From the NCBI RefSeq assembly GCF_000769915.1, contig NZ_JRLV01000001.1:186001-250000 (forward strand): DNA of 64,000 nt, given 5' to 3'. Below, piece after piece: positions 8,473-17,332 of the stretch (position 1 is the first letter of the stretch; each line of letters opens with the position of its first letter). A program made the translations under genes and the position numbers. Below the pieces are notes generated by a model. It had not been told where the DNA came from. It was given only the letters and a program-made list of their open reading frames with translations, and did no database searches. This DNA is from Flavobacterium beibuense F44-8 (GTDB lineage Bacteria; Bacteroidota; Bacteroidia; Flavobacteriales; Flavobacteriaceae).

Positions 8473-10142
8473 TGCAGTTTACAGATTTTGTGCCGCAAAT
8501 TTCATCTTGGCAGGACGTGTTGGCGTGGTTCGCATATAATCCAAAAGAACCTTTGCTGTTTAATTCGGCCCGTTTCCTTAAGCTGTTTGTTGTGTTTTAC
8601 GGGATTTATCTTTTGTTGCGAAATACTTTTCGCCTAAGGATATTTTACGTAATCGCCTTCTCATTGTATTTCTATCAGCAGTCCAGTGGCTTTTACTTTT
8701 TGCTGCTGTTGTTTACTACATCGCTCGATTATACAGTGAGTTATTTTTTATACCGGGAAACCGATACATTCAGGCGAAAACTGTATGTGTGGTTCAGTGT
8801 GGTGGTGAACCTTAGTTTTTTAGCCTATTTTAAATATACCAATTTCCTTATTGGGAGTTATAATGATCTTTTTGGGGGTAGTTTTGATTTTCAGGATATT
8901 ATACTTCCGGTGGGTATATCGTTCTATACCTTCCAGTCCATTAGTTATACTATAGAGATTTACAGGAAAGAGATTACTCCGGCAAAAAGCTTCCCGGATT
9001 ATGTTTTCTTTGTGTCGTTTTTCCCGCAACTGGTAGCAGGGCCTATTGTTAGGGCTAAAGATTTTATACCAAAAATTTACGAAAAGCTTCATATATCAAG
9101 GGAAGAAGTTAACTACGGGTTGTTTCTTATTATTGGCGGACTTATAAAAAAGGCAGTAATATCAGACTATATTTCCATCAACTTTGTAGATCGTGTTTTT
9201 GATGCGCCAAACAGTTATACGGCTTTTGAAAATCTTATGGCGACCTATGGCTATACATTACAGATATACTGTGACTTTTCGGGGTATTCTGATATGGCAA
9301 TAGGTATAGCTCTATTGCTCGGTTTTGAACTTCCGCCTAACTTCCGTACACCATACAAGTCGTCGTCTATTACTGAGTTTTGGAGAAGATGGCATATCTC
9401 GCTTTCTACCTGGTTAAAAGACTTTTTATACATATCTGTAGGAGGGAACAGAAAAGGGACTTTTGCAGGCTTCTTGTTTCCGTCGTTGTTCTTTTTCGGT
9501 TTAATACTTTGGGGTGTAACTTACGGACCTGATAGTAACCTGCCGTTTATATTAAGCCTTGGTGCCACCCTGTTATTTATACTTACGTTTGTACTTTCCA
9601 AAAACAAGGAAAAAACCATGTATACCAATTCCAACCTTATGACTACAATGCTTTTGGGCGGATTATGGCACGGTGCAAGCCTTCGTTTTATTATTTGGGG
9701 AGCATTACACGGTATGGCACTTTCGGTACACAAGATATTTTTGGAGTTTTTCCCTTCAAAAAAGAATAGTAAAACTACTGTTGGGTCGGCAATATGGAAA
9801 GTATTCTCGGTTATTCTTACCTTTCATTTTGTTGCCTTTTGCTGGATATTCTTCAGGGCAAAAGATTTTACTACAGCACTAGATGTAATTAATAATATAG
9901 GAAAAGTAACTTTTGAGCCCGAAAAATGGCAAACTATTGCGCTAGGGTATAAAAACGTATTCCTTTTAATGTTAATAGGTTATGTTTGGCATTTCCTTCC
10001 CGAAGGCTTTACTCAATTTATGAAACAAGCTTTTAATAAAACCCCGTTAGTGCTTAAGGCTGTTATTTTAGGACTGGCTTACTGGTTAGTATATGCAACA
10101 GCTTCTGCAGGACCACAACCTTTTATTTATTTCCAGTTTTAA
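8472..10142 (+). CDS. MBOAT family O-acyltransferase (AlgI-like)
   Basis: This 556-residue polytopic membrane protein (about 10-13 hydrophobic segments) belongs to the membrane-bound O-acyltransferase family. Signature: TEFWRRWHISLSTWLKDFLY (His308) followed by LLGGLWHGAS with the expected catalytic His400 and a further His in ALHG. AlgI-type proteins take an acyl group from a cytoplasmic donor and pass it across the membrane to SGNH partners that modify glycans. The TAATG overlap with the preceding LysM-SGNH gene supports that partnership. Between VGGNRKG and LLGGLWHGAS there is an extra stretch of roughly 60 residues with two hydrophobic segments, not usual in AlgI as I know it. The natural acceptor is unknown. 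Confidence 0.9.
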   Translation: MQFTDFVPQISSWQDVLAWFAYNPKEPLLFNSARFLKLFVVFYGIYLLLRNTFRLRIFYVIAFSLYFYQQSSGFYFLLLLFTTSLDYTVSYFLYRETDTFRRKLYVWFSVVVNLSFLAYFKYTNFLIGSYNDLFGGSFDFQDIILPVGISFYTFQSISYTIEIYRKEITPAKSFPDYVFFVSFFPQLVAGPIVRAKDFIPKIYEKLHISREEVNYGLFLIIGGLIKKAVISDYISINFVDRVFDAPNSYTAFENLMATYGYTLQIYCDFSGYSDMAIGIALLLGFELPPNFRTPYKSSSITEFWRRWHISLSTWLKDFLYISVGGNRKGTFAGFLFPSLFFFGLILWGVTYGPDSNLPFILSLGATLLFILTFVLSKNKEKTMYTNSNLMTTMLLGGLWHGASLRFIIWGALHGMALSVHKIFLEFFPSKKNSKTTVGSAIWKVFSVILTFHFVAFCWIFFRAKDFTTALDVINNIGKVTFEPEKWQTIALGYKNVFLLMLIGYVWHFLPEGFTQFMKQAFNKTPLVLKAVILGLAYWLVYATASAGPQPFIYFQF

Positions 10143-10231
10143 TACTTTTTCATAAAGTAGTTAGATAAGTTAGGTTTTTTTGCAAAAAAATTATTAAATT
10201 TCGCATCTTAACACATGCTTAACTATTAACT

Positions 10232-11626
10232 ATGAGAAAAAAACTACTTTTTGCTTCTTTTTTGTGTTTCTCTTTATTTAGCAGCCCTACGCTAAGAGCA
10301 CAGGAAGAGCCGTATACTTTACAGGTTTTTGAGGGAGCCGTATTTTATGGGATGTATGAAGCTACTGTAAGTGAGCCGGTTCCTGACGGAGCTATACGTA
10401 ACAGTAATTCATCTTACGGGAAAATGCTAACTGAAGACCAATTAGCTTCGTTTGGTAATACGCTAACAATGACAGTTACCTTAAATCCGTTATGTGATAA
10501 CTATGACAGGATTGGTAACGTAAACCTTGCTTTTGTTCCAAAAGGACAAACCACTTATGTGTATAATGAGGTTGACAGGATAGAGCTTGGACGTTTTATT
10601 ACTCCTTTTATGGATATGAATGCTACGCTTCAGGAAGTGCCATATGAGTTTGATTTAGATAATATTACACAAATATTTCATGATGAGAGTATAACTTCTG
10701 TGTATGACCTATGGGTTGAACTTGAGGTTTACGGTTATCAGGGAGGTCCTGGTCAGGGAGGTGCTGCGGTAGAGATAGATGGTTGTTCTGACAGGAATGA
10801 TGTTTATCAGGGTAACTTAGAGTTTACTTCTACAAACAATCCTCTTGTAATTAACGGAGATGATAATTTTTTTCTGCCGTTATCATACAAATATGAGCTT
10901 AAAAACTATACTCTTGACGGTACAGATGTGCTGGGAGAGACAGTTAGAACAATAAACTTTACTCTTGAAGAGGCTTTACCTAATGCTAAGTTTTACCTTA
11001 TTACTTCAAACCACGGATCTAACTCAGGTGGTGAGGAGTATATCAGAAGACAACATTATGTTTATTTAGATGATGCAGAGGTTGCGACTTACAAACCTGG
11101 AGGAGTTTCTTGTGTTCCTTTCTTTAATTATAATACTCAGCCTAGCTGTATATATTATGACTGTTCACAAAATCCTTCACCGCCAAGACCGGATAATAAT
11201 GCTGCTTGGTCTTGGAATAACTGGTGTCCGGGTGATAAAATTCCGATTAGGGTAATTGAGCTTGGAGATCTTGCTGCAGGTGAGCATTCATTTAGAATTG
11301 AAGTGCCGGATGCAGTGTTTAACGATGGTCAGGGGTATTTTCCAATGTCTGTATATTTACAAGGGTTTTCTCAAACTTTAGGGACTGAAGACTTCAGCAC
11401 AACAGCATTTAGTCTTTTCCCTAACCCTGTTGTAGATATAGCTGAAGTTCAAACTGTAGACGGAAGTAGTATAAGCAATGTAACAGTTGTGAATACTCTT
11501 GGTCAGATAGTTTATTCTGGTACAAGTGAGAAAATGAATCTTTCTCAGCTTCAAAGTGGTGTATATATCGTTAACGTTAGGTTTGATGATAACAGAACCG
11601 CTACTCAAAAATTAATAAAGAGCTAA
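10232..11626 (+). CDS. Secreted PNGase F-like glycoamidase with T9SS sorting domain
   Basis: This 464-residue protein has a signal peptide (about 1-23), two beta-sandwich domains resembling peptide-N4-(N-acetyl-beta-glucosaminyl)asparagine amidase F, and a C-terminal T9SS type A sorting domain (about 390-464: FSLFPNPV, then LGQIVYSG, then LQSGVYIV). Similarity to PNGase F is clear at CDNYDRIGNV (its CDEWDRYANV; Asp92 matches catalytic Asp60), at IELGRFITPF, at GGEEYIRRQHYVYLD (Glu269 would match Glu206) and at the late NNWCPGDKIPIRV. PNGase F cuts N-glycans from asparagine, so this is probably an exported deglycosylating enzyme acting on eukaryotic glycoproteins. The match was made from memory of the family, not by alignment. 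It is monocistronic, with its own terminator. Confidence 0.82.
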   Translation: MRKKLLFASFLCFSLFSSPTLRAQEEPYTLQVFEGAVFYGMYEATVSEPVPDGAIRNSNSSYGKMLTEDQLASFGNTLTMTVTLNPLCDNYDRIGNVNLAFVPKGQTTYVYNEVDRIELGRFITPFMDMNATLQEVPYEFDLDNITQIFHDESITSVYDLWVELEVYGYQGGPGQGGAAVEIDGCSDRNDVYQGNLEFTSTNNPLVINGDDNFFLPLSYKYELKNYTLDGTDVLGETVRTINFTLEEALPNAKFYLITSNHGSNSGGEEYIRRQHYVYLDDAEVATYKPGGVSCVPFFNYNTQPSCIYYDCSQNPSPPRPDNNAAWSWNNWCPGDKIPIRVIELGDLAAGEHSFRIEVPDAVFNDGQGYFPMSVYLQGFSQTLGTEDFSTTAFSLFPNPVVDIAEVQTVDGSSISNVTVVNTLGQIVYSGTSEKMNLSQLQSGVYIVNVRFDDNRTATQKLIKS

Positions 11627-11656
11627 TTCATTTAGATTGATAGTTTAAATAATTTT

Positions 11657-11680
11657 AAATCCGCCGTAAGGCGGATTTTT
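11657..11680. terminator. Terminator shared by convergent genes
   Basis: Arms AAATCCGCC and GGCGGATTT with loop GTAA, followed by a T run, lie between the PNGase F-like gene and the minus-strand receptor gene. A T run follows on the plus side; the minus-strand flank is TTTAAAATTATT, less typical. Confidence 0.85.
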
Positions 11681-11687
11681 TTTATAC

Positions 11688-14231
11688 CTAGAATTTTAAC
11701 CTAACCATTGCATTAGGTGTTCTTTCAACCGAATAGGTGTTTACTACTTCAATAAGATCGGTTTCATCGTTTATACGGTAGTAACGGTTTATTGTATTCT
11801 TTTTGTTTAGCACGTTTAATATGGAGATTCCCATTTGCAGGGTAGCCATGTTTTTAAGTTTTAAAGAATAAAGGGCAGAGAAATTAACCTGAAAGAAGTT
11901 CTCTATGTTGTCATCATTTGGTGAGGCGTAGCTTATTTCAGGATACCCGGGAGTGTTGTATACCGGATCATTACTTAGAGGTGTTGTTTCGGGTCTTCCG
12001 GTAAACCATTTGCCTCCTAAGGCAAACTTAAGGCTTTTCCACTCATAAGTGGCGGCACAGTTAACCGTATGTCTTAGTTCAAGATTGTTTGGGAAGCCGG
12101 ACGGATTAAAATCCTTAAAGTCGTACTTGTTATTGTTCCAGGTATAGCTAAACCATGCATAAAAACCGTGGAACTGTTTTTGTACCAGGAACTCTGTTCC
12201 AAACACTCTGTAATCTCCTGTTAGGTTAAGAAGCTCAAGCTGGTTTTGAAAGCCCTGTTCGGCGGTTGTGATACCCGATACCTTTTTGTAAAAATTTTCG
12301 AGAGAGACCTGCCATCCTCCGGATTTATAATAAACACCTGCCGATATTTGTCGACCTTTTTGTATAGGGATATCATTTCCGTTTGCCATTATCCACCTCC
12401 TTTTCTCAATGCCTAAAAAGTCTTGCTGTACCTCGGCAATCTGAGAAGTGGCCTGACTTTTAAATTCTCCCAGAGCTTCCAGTTTCCACTTGTTATTAAT
12501 AGTGTAGTTAAATTGCAATCTTGGCTCTAAAAGAAAAGTAGACAGGCTGGAAAAATAGTTGCCCCTAAGCCCGAATTTTGCATAAAACCTACTGTTTTCG
12601 GGATTGTATTCTGCTTCGCCTATAAGTGCATGGCTTCTTAATACATCTTTTGTGGTTTGGAAATAATCAGGAGAGTTTATCCTGTTAGTGTTTTTTATTC
12701 CCAGTTCGCTGTATTGGTAGCCTGTATGTAATGTTAAGTATGGTTGTAGGTTAGTACTGTTGCTTAAACGGAATCCGGCGTCTACTATGTTGTTTTCCTG
12801 CTCTACAACCTGATTGTTTAGTAGAGCTTCGTTGTTTCCGTTTACGTGGTAGTAAGAGCCATATAATGTAATTTCACCGTAGTTTTTTTCGTTCCATTGT
12901 GATTTCCATGTAGCAGATCCGCCCAATGTAAGTTGTGATAAATTACTGTTTTTTACCAGTACGCGGGTAGAAGTAATTGTTCCCTGAGTAAAATCAAGTT
13001 TATTGTTTATACCTATAAAATCAATAAACAGATCACTTTTATCACTGGTTTTGAGATGGTACTGTCCGGTAAAATCATAGAAGTAGAACTCCTTGTCACT
13101 TTTATAGTTAACATCATTACTGTTACTAAGTTCGGTAACTACTGTGTTTTGAAAAATCCTTTTTGAATATTTGCTGTAGGCGGGTAGGTCTATGGCATCG
13201 GTAAAAGATCGTCTGGCAGATAGTTCCAGCCCTGATTTTTCTGATAGTTTTACAACCGAATAGAAATCGGCATTGATCATATTGGTTCCTATACCAAAGC
13301 TGCTGTCATCTATATTTTCAGATCTTGAGGATATATCAACAGCACTAGATACACTTTCGCCATAAAAGGCTGAAGTTCCGTTTTTGTATATTTTTATCTG
13401 GTGAGGCAAGTTAGGGTTGAAGCCTGATATAAGCCCGAAAAAGTGCCCGGTTTGAAAAAGCCGTATTCCGTTCCATAAAAATAGATTTTGATCGTGGGTG
13501 CCGCCTCTTACATTGATATTGGAAACGGTTTCGTCAATACTGCTTATGCCGGGTAATTGTTGCATGGTTTGCAGTACATCGGGCTCTATAAGTCCGGGTA
13601 GTATACCAAACTTTTTAGGTTTAATAACAAAGCTGCCATCATCCTTTTTAGAAATACCGGTTGTAAGATATCGTTCGGCAACAATCTCTTCAAGGGTAGT
13701 GGTGAAAATAAGTTTCAGGATAATAGTACGGCAATCGTCTTTAAAGCTGTTTACCGTTAATGTAATGGGTTCGTAAGCGGGATGGCTTATCTCTATAAGG
13801 TCGTTTTTGTTTCTAACGATTTTAAAGTAACCGTCCTTATCGGTTTCTACCTGTTCGTTGTTTTGGGAAGTGTATTTTATTAGCGCTCCTTCAATAGGGA
13901 CGGTAAATTCATCCACTATATATCCACAAATATATTCCTCGCTAACGGGTTTGTAAACGCTTATGTATTTGCCCGATTGTTTAAAGCTAAGTCCGGTTTG
14001 TGTCCTGATATACGATAGCTTTTCTCCGATAAGTAAGGTTTGTTGCGGGGGTATTATTTTAAACGGACTAATATCGCTATTAAGGTAGCTGAATTTTACA
14101 TTGTGCTGTTCTTCAATTTGTGCCAGTATGATTTTTAAAGGCAAAACCTTACCTGCATCCTGGGCATAGGTAGCCCGGATGAAAAAAAAAAATAGTACAG
14201 AAAATAAAAACAGTCCTTTTTTTAATATCAT
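11688..14231 (-). CDS. TonB-dependent receptor with N-terminal STN signalling domain
   Basis: This 847-residue outer-membrane receptor begins with a signal peptide (about 1-23), then a secretin/TonB short N-terminal (STN) domain (about 30-90, from LPLKIILAQIEEQHNVKFSY), a carboxypeptidase-regulatory-like domain (about 100-170), a plug (about 205-300, with ISSIDETVSNINVRGG) and a barrel to the C-terminus. In FecA-type systems the periplasmic STN domain reports ligand binding to a FecR-type anti-sigma factor. The two genes upstream are exactly a FecR protein and an ECF sigma factor. Its start overlaps the fecR-like stop by four bases (ATGA). The ligand is not evident: no SusD gene or siderophore gene is adjacent. 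Confidence 0.9.
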   Translation of the reverse strand: MILKKGLFLFSVLFFFFIRATYAQDAGKVLPLKIILAQIEEQHNVKFSYLNSDISPFKIIPPQQTLLIGEKLSYIRTQTGLSFKQSGKYISVYKPVSEEYICGYIVDEFTVPIEGALIKYTSQNNEQVETDKDGYFKIVRNKNDLIEISHPAYEPITLTVNSFKDDCRTIILKLIFTTTLEEIVAERYLTTGISKKDDGSFVIKPKKFGILPGLIEPDVLQTMQQLPGISSIDETVSNINVRGGTHDQNLFLWNGIRLFQTGHFFGLISGFNPNLPHQIKIYKNGTSAFYGESVSSAVDISSRSENIDDSSFGIGTNMINADFYSVVKLSEKSGLELSARRSFTDAIDLPAYSKYSKRIFQNTVVTELSNSNDVNYKSDKEFYFYDFTGQYHLKTSDKSDLFIDFIGINNKLDFTQGTITSTRVLVKNSNLSQLTLGGSATWKSQWNEKNYGEITLYGSYYHVNGNNEALLNNQVVEQENNIVDAGFRLSNSTNLQPYLTLHTGYQYSELGIKNTNRINSPDYFQTTKDVLRSHALIGEAEYNPENSRFYAKFGLRGNYFSSLSTFLLEPRLQFNYTINNKWKLEALGEFKSQATSQIAEVQQDFLGIEKRRWIMANGNDIPIQKGRQISAGVYYKSGGWQVSLENFYKKVSGITTAEQGFQNQLELLNLTGDYRVFGTEFLVQKQFHGFYAWFSYTWNNNKYDFKDFNPSGFPNNLELRHTVNCAATYEWKSLKFALGGKWFTGRPETTPLSNDPVYNTPGYPEISYASPNDDNIENFFQVNFSALYSLKLKNMATLQMGISILNVLNKKNTINRYYRINDETDLIEVVNTYSVERTPNAMVRLKF

Positions 14232-15142
14232 TCGGCCGATAAAATAACGGTGCCCTTGCCTGTTTTTTCAGCTTTTAAATGATACTTATCTGTAAAAAAG
14301 GCTAACGTAGTGTCAAGTTCGTTCATAGGCAGGGTACCTGTAAATACATTTTCAGGAGATAGGGAAACATTTTTATCCAGTTCTATTTTTACTGCATAAT
14401 GCCTTTCTATTTCTTTAATAATATTTTCAGGCTTCTCGCTTACAAAAGTCACTTCGTTATTCATCCAGCCCGGTTGTGCAGCTTGTGTTTCCGGTATAGT
14501 TATTTCTTCTCCATTCTCAAAGGTAACACTTTCACCCGGAGTTAAAAATACTTCCTGTGATTTATAAGTAACTTTAACCTTACCCTCAAAACAGGTAACA
14601 TCAAATCGGTTGTCTCTGGCTTTTACGTTAAATTGAGTACCTACTACGGTAACTTTTCCAAGCGGAGTATTTACATCAAATGTTTTTCCTTTTGCTACCT
14701 TAAAGTAAGCTTCACCTGTAAGGTCTACGCTTCTTTTTTTGTTCCAGTTCCATGATTTGAATTCGGCTTCCGAGCCTGAGTTCAAAACAACGGCCGATTT
14801 GTCCGGTAGCAGGAATTCGGTTTTTTCACCAGCCTGCGCTATTTGTGTAGTAGTATTGTTTGTATAGAAAACAAAAGTTAGGCACAATGCAATAATCAAT
14901 ACGGCAGCTATGCGCACCAGCCATGGCTGGTGTAACTTAACCACTTTAGTTTGCGGTGCCTGTCTTTTTTCTGTTATAGCATTATATAGCCTGTCGGTAT
15001 CCGTTTCCGGAGCCTGCAGTTGAGCAGAATATTCTGCGATTTTCCTGTAAGTGTCAAACTCAGGTAAAGATTCAAATTCCTTTAGCTCCTTTTCATCCAT
15101 CTCTCCTGCAAGCCACTTCGCTAATTTTATATCCTCTTTCAT
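14228..15142 (-). CDS. FecR-family anti-sigma factor
   Basis: This 304-residue inner-membrane protein has a short cytoplasmic anti-sigma region (about 1-75, starting IKLAKWLAGEMDEKEL), one membrane span (about 78-97), a periplasmic FecR domain (about 105-205) with GSEAEFKSWNW and VDLTGEAYFKVAKG, and a C-terminal domain that in this phylum contacts the receptor's STN domain (about 225-304, ending LKAEKTGKGTVILSA). It should hold the ECF sigma factor encoded upstream until the receptor is occupied. It lies 48 bases after the sigma gene and overlaps the receptor gene by four bases, so all three form one operon. Confidence 0.93.
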   Translation of the reverse strand: MKEDIKLAKWLAGEMDEKELKEFESLPEFDTYRKIAEYSAQLQAPETDTDRLYNAITEKRQAPQTKVVKLHQPWLVRIAAVLIIALCLTFVFYTNNTTTQIAQAGEKTEFLLPDKSAVVLNSGSEAEFKSWNWNKKRSVDLTGEAYFKVAKGKTFDVNTPLGKVTVVGTQFNVKARDNRFDVTCFEGKVKVTYKSQEVFLTPGESVTFENGEEITIPETQAAQPGWMNNEVTFVSEKPENIIKEIERHYAVKIELDKNVSLSPENVFTGTLPMNELDTTLAFFTDKYHLKAEKTGKGTVILSAE

Positions 15143-15190
15143 TATTATGTTTGTTGCTTTGATTTGTAAACAGTTAATTAAATAAATACC

Positions 15191-15712
15191 CTACCTGAAA
15201 TTTTCAATTTCTTTTCTCAGTTGTAGTAAAGCGCCATGAATTCTTTTTTCTACGGCTTTTACACTTATGTCTAAAATCTCGGCAATCTCATAGTATTTTT
15301 TGCCGTCAATACGATGCATAAGGAAAGCAGTGCGTTGCGCTTCAGATAAACCGGCTATGGCCTTTTGCAGTTTTACCTTAAACTGATCTTCTTCCATAAT
15401 AAACTCCGGGCTTTCTGAGGAAGAAGTAGGACCGTTGTGTTTTTTAGCATACTCCAATACAACCTTTTGGTGGGCTATATGGTTTAGGGAAGTGTTGTTT
15501 GCAACGGTGTAAATAAATGACTTGGCTTTTTCGGGAGGGACATTGGCGCAGTTTTCCCATAGCTTAATAAAAGCTTCCTGGGTAACATCTTCGGCACGTT
15601 CCTCATCGCCAAACTTATAATAAAGATAGTTTTTGAGCGTTTTTACGTGTGTTTTGAAGAAATTGGAAAAAAGCAATTCTTCGCAAATATTCGATATGGA
15701 GTTGTTTTTCAT
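15191..15712 (-). CDS. ECF RNA polymerase sigma-70 factor (FecI-like)
   Basis: This 173-residue extracytoplasmic-function sigma factor has region 2 (about 20-90, with YYKFGDEERAEDVTQEAFIKLW and the promoter-melting FIYTVANNTSLNHI) and region 4 (about 110-165, with LSEAQRTAFLMHRIDGKKYYEIAEILDISVKAVEKRIHGAL split over the helix-turn-helix). There is no region 3, as expected for ECF types. It heads the sigma/FecR/STN-receptor operon and is probably held by the FecR protein. It is divergent from a small lipoprotein gene 106 bases away, and a GTAGGG-type motif repeated elsewhere in the window lies between them, possibly a target promoter. Confidence 0.93.
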   Translation of the reverse strand: MKNNSISNICEELLFSNFFKTHVKTLKNYLYYKFGDEERAEDVTQEAFIKLWENCANVPPEKAKSFIYTVANNTSLNHIAHQKVVLEYAKKHNGPTSSSESPEFIMEEDQFKVKLQKAIAGLSEAQRTAFLMHRIDGKKYYEIAEILDISVKAVEKRIHGALLQLRKEIENFR

Positions 15713-15754
15713 TTTCGGAGTGCAATATCAATGTGAAATTATAAAAAATAATGC

Positions 15755-15803
15755 AAACAGGTAGGGGTTTTTCCTTTTAAACTGTTTAATTATTGTCCGA
15801 AAA
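15755..15803 (+). promoter_or_regulatory. Candidate ECF-type promoter or leader motif, copy 1
   Basis: AAACAGGTAGGGG at 15755-15767 is followed 26 bases from its start by ACTGTTT and then TTGTCCG. A close relative with nearly the same spacing occurs at 17223. It sits between the ECF sigma gene and the divergent lipoprotein gene, facing the lipoprotein. The role is inferred from position and repetition only. Confidence 0.4.
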
Positions 15804-15817
15804 CGGTAAAAGTGTAT

Positions 15818-16495
15818 ATGAAGTTCGTCAAAGCAAAAATAGATATTTTTTTTATTCTTATAACATTATTGCTGTTTTCCTGTCAAAGTGAAGAAAATAT
15901 TGTTTTGCAGGATACTTCGGGCAATCTTATTTCGGAGTCAGAGTTGGTTGTCAAAATGATGAAAATTGCTCAAAACCCTGTGTCTGCCGATAATATTATA
16001 GATAGTACCGATTGTTTTTCGGTTAAACTGCCGGTTGTGGTTACTGCAAACGGTGAGGAAATCACTATTGCAAACGAAACGGATTTTACCCTTGTTGAAG
16101 ATGTTTTTAATCAGTCTCAACAGGATGTTGATGAGGTGCAGGTGCAGCTTCCTGTTACAGTTGTTTATGCTGATTATACCGATGAGGTTATAAATACTCA
16201 CCAGGAATGGTTGCAGGCAGCTACTTGTAATGAAAACGGAAGTGATTTAACCTGTATTGCCTTTGAATACCCTTTATCTGTAAATACCTATGATACGGTA
16301 AATCAAATTGCAGATGTTGTGGTTGTGGATGATAATATGGAGCTGTATGGTTTTTTAAACAACCTTAGTGATAGTGTATTGGCGGCAATTGCATATCCGG
16401 TTGTGGTATTGTCTCCGGACGGAGATGAAATTAGTGCTACAGATAATGAGGGGTTGCTTAATGCTATTAATCAGTTTGCGAATTTGTGCGAATAA
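15818..16495 (+). CDS. Lipoprotein of unknown function with four degenerate internal repeats
   Basis: This 225-residue protein has a lipoprotein signal ending LLLFSC (Cys22), so it should be a membrane lipoprotein. I recognise no enzyme or named domain. The mature part looks like four copies of a unit of about 35-45 residues, each opening with an alternating hydrophobic strand: KLPVVVTANGEE (about 70), QLPVTVVYADYT (about 110), EYPLSVNTYDT (about 150) and AYPVVVLSPDGDE (about 192), each followed by an acidic, helix-prone stretch. Cysteines occur at 66, 137, 146 and 224. ATG 15818 is chosen over GTG 15812, which adds only two residues. It is divergent from the ECF sigma operon and may be one of its targets. 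Confidence 0.7.
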   Translation: MKFVKAKIDIFFILITLLLFSCQSEENIVLQDTSGNLISESELVVKMMKIAQNPVSADNIIDSTDCFSVKLPVVVTANGEEITIANETDFTLVEDVFNQSQQDVDEVQVQLPVTVVYADYTDEVINTHQEWLQAATCNENGSDLTCIAFEYPLSVNTYDTVNQIADVVVVDDNMELYGFLNNLSDSVLAAIAYPVVVLSPDGDEISATDNEGLLNAINQFANLCE

Positions 16496-16568
16496 ATCGG
16501 AAAAAAGAGTTAAATTGTTGTAGTTGAAAAAATAACAGTAACGAATACTAACTTAAACTACTACAATT

Positions 16569-17030
16569 ATGAAAAAACATGTTTTAAAATTAATGTTGGC
16601 ATGCACTTTGATAACTGTATTGCTGTCGTGCAGTTCTGATGATGATAACTCACCAGTTAATACAGATACATCACAAATAGTGAGTGCGGCACAAAGTGGT
16701 ACCTGGAGTATTACATCTTTTGTAGATTCGGGTAATGATGAGACAAATCACTTTACGGGTTATGCTTTTACCTTTGGTAGTAACGGAGTGTTAACCGCAG
16801 TGAATGGTGATACCACAGTAACAGGTACGTGGTCTGTAACTACAGATGATAGTAATGATGATAATCCTAGTGGTGATGTTGATTTTAATATCGCTTTTGC
16901 GTCACCGGCAGATTTTGTGGATCTTACTGATGATTGGGATATTGTTACGGTAACATCGACCACTATAAGCCTGATTGATGTGAGTGGCGGAAACGGAGGT
17001 ACAGATACCCTAATGTTCCAAAAGAATTAA
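16569..17030 (+). CDS. Small lipoprotein, lipocalin-like beta-strand pattern
   Basis: This 153-residue protein has a lipoprotein signal ending in LLSCSSDDD, the typical flavobacterial form in which Cys is followed by Ser and acidic residues. The mature part is Thr/Asp/Ser-rich with repeated short beta strands (GTWSITSFVDSG, YAFTFGSNGVLTAV, GTWSV), the pattern of the lipocalin-like lipoproteins common in the family. No catalytic residues or Cys pairs are visible. It follows the repeat lipoprotein by 74 bases on the same strand and may share its transcript. The function is unknown; cell-envelope location is inferred from the signal. Confidence 0.72.
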   Translation: MKKHVLKLMLACTLITVLLSCSSDDDNSPVNTDTSQIVSAAQSGTWSITSFVDSGNDETNHFTGYAFTFGSNGVLTAVNGDTTVTGTWSVTTDDSNDDNPSGDVDFNIAFASPADFVDLTDDWDIVTVTSTTISLIDVSGGNGGTDTLMFQKN

Positions 17031-17170
17031 AATAATATCCTTTACTGTTTTTACGTAGGGGAATAACAATAAATGAAAAAGAAAAACTAGCTATCTATTT
17101 CGATAAACGGAAGCTTCAAAGTTATTTGAATTGCTATGAAAACTAAAAAGAGCCAAAGTTTATCTATGCG

Positions 17171-17198
17171 AAAAACCAGTCTGAAAAGGCTGGTTTTT
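17171..17198 (+). terminator. Terminator hairpin, first of two similar copies
   Basis: Arms AAAAACCAGTCT and AGGCTGGTTTTT (one G-T pair) close a GAAA tetraloop and are followed by a T run. It probably ends the lipoprotein transcript about 140 bases downstream of the stop. Confidence 0.8.
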
Positions 17199-17222
17199 TT
17201 ATTTTCTTGAAAAAAAAATGAA

Positions 17223-17272
17223 AACAGGGTAGGGTGGAAAACCTTATGACTGTTTTACTATCAACACCGATT
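17223..17272 (+). promoter_or_regulatory. Candidate ECF-type promoter or leader motif, copy 2
   Basis: AAACAGGGTAGGG at 17223-17235, with ACTGTTT at 17250 and CAACACCG just beyond, repeats the arrangement at 15755 with 27 instead of 26 bases between start points. No gene follows before a terminator at 17333, so any transcript would be a short RNA. Confidence 0.35.
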
Positions 17273-17332
17273 AACAGATGCAATAATCGTAAAGTTTGTG
17301 TTTTTTTTTAATATTCAAGTTTTTTCCTCAAG

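Noticed and set aside
17136..17210. 24-codon ORF starting at ATG 17136
   Set aside because: It runs through the first terminator hairpin, and its later codons come from that stem. There is no sign of selection for protein coding.
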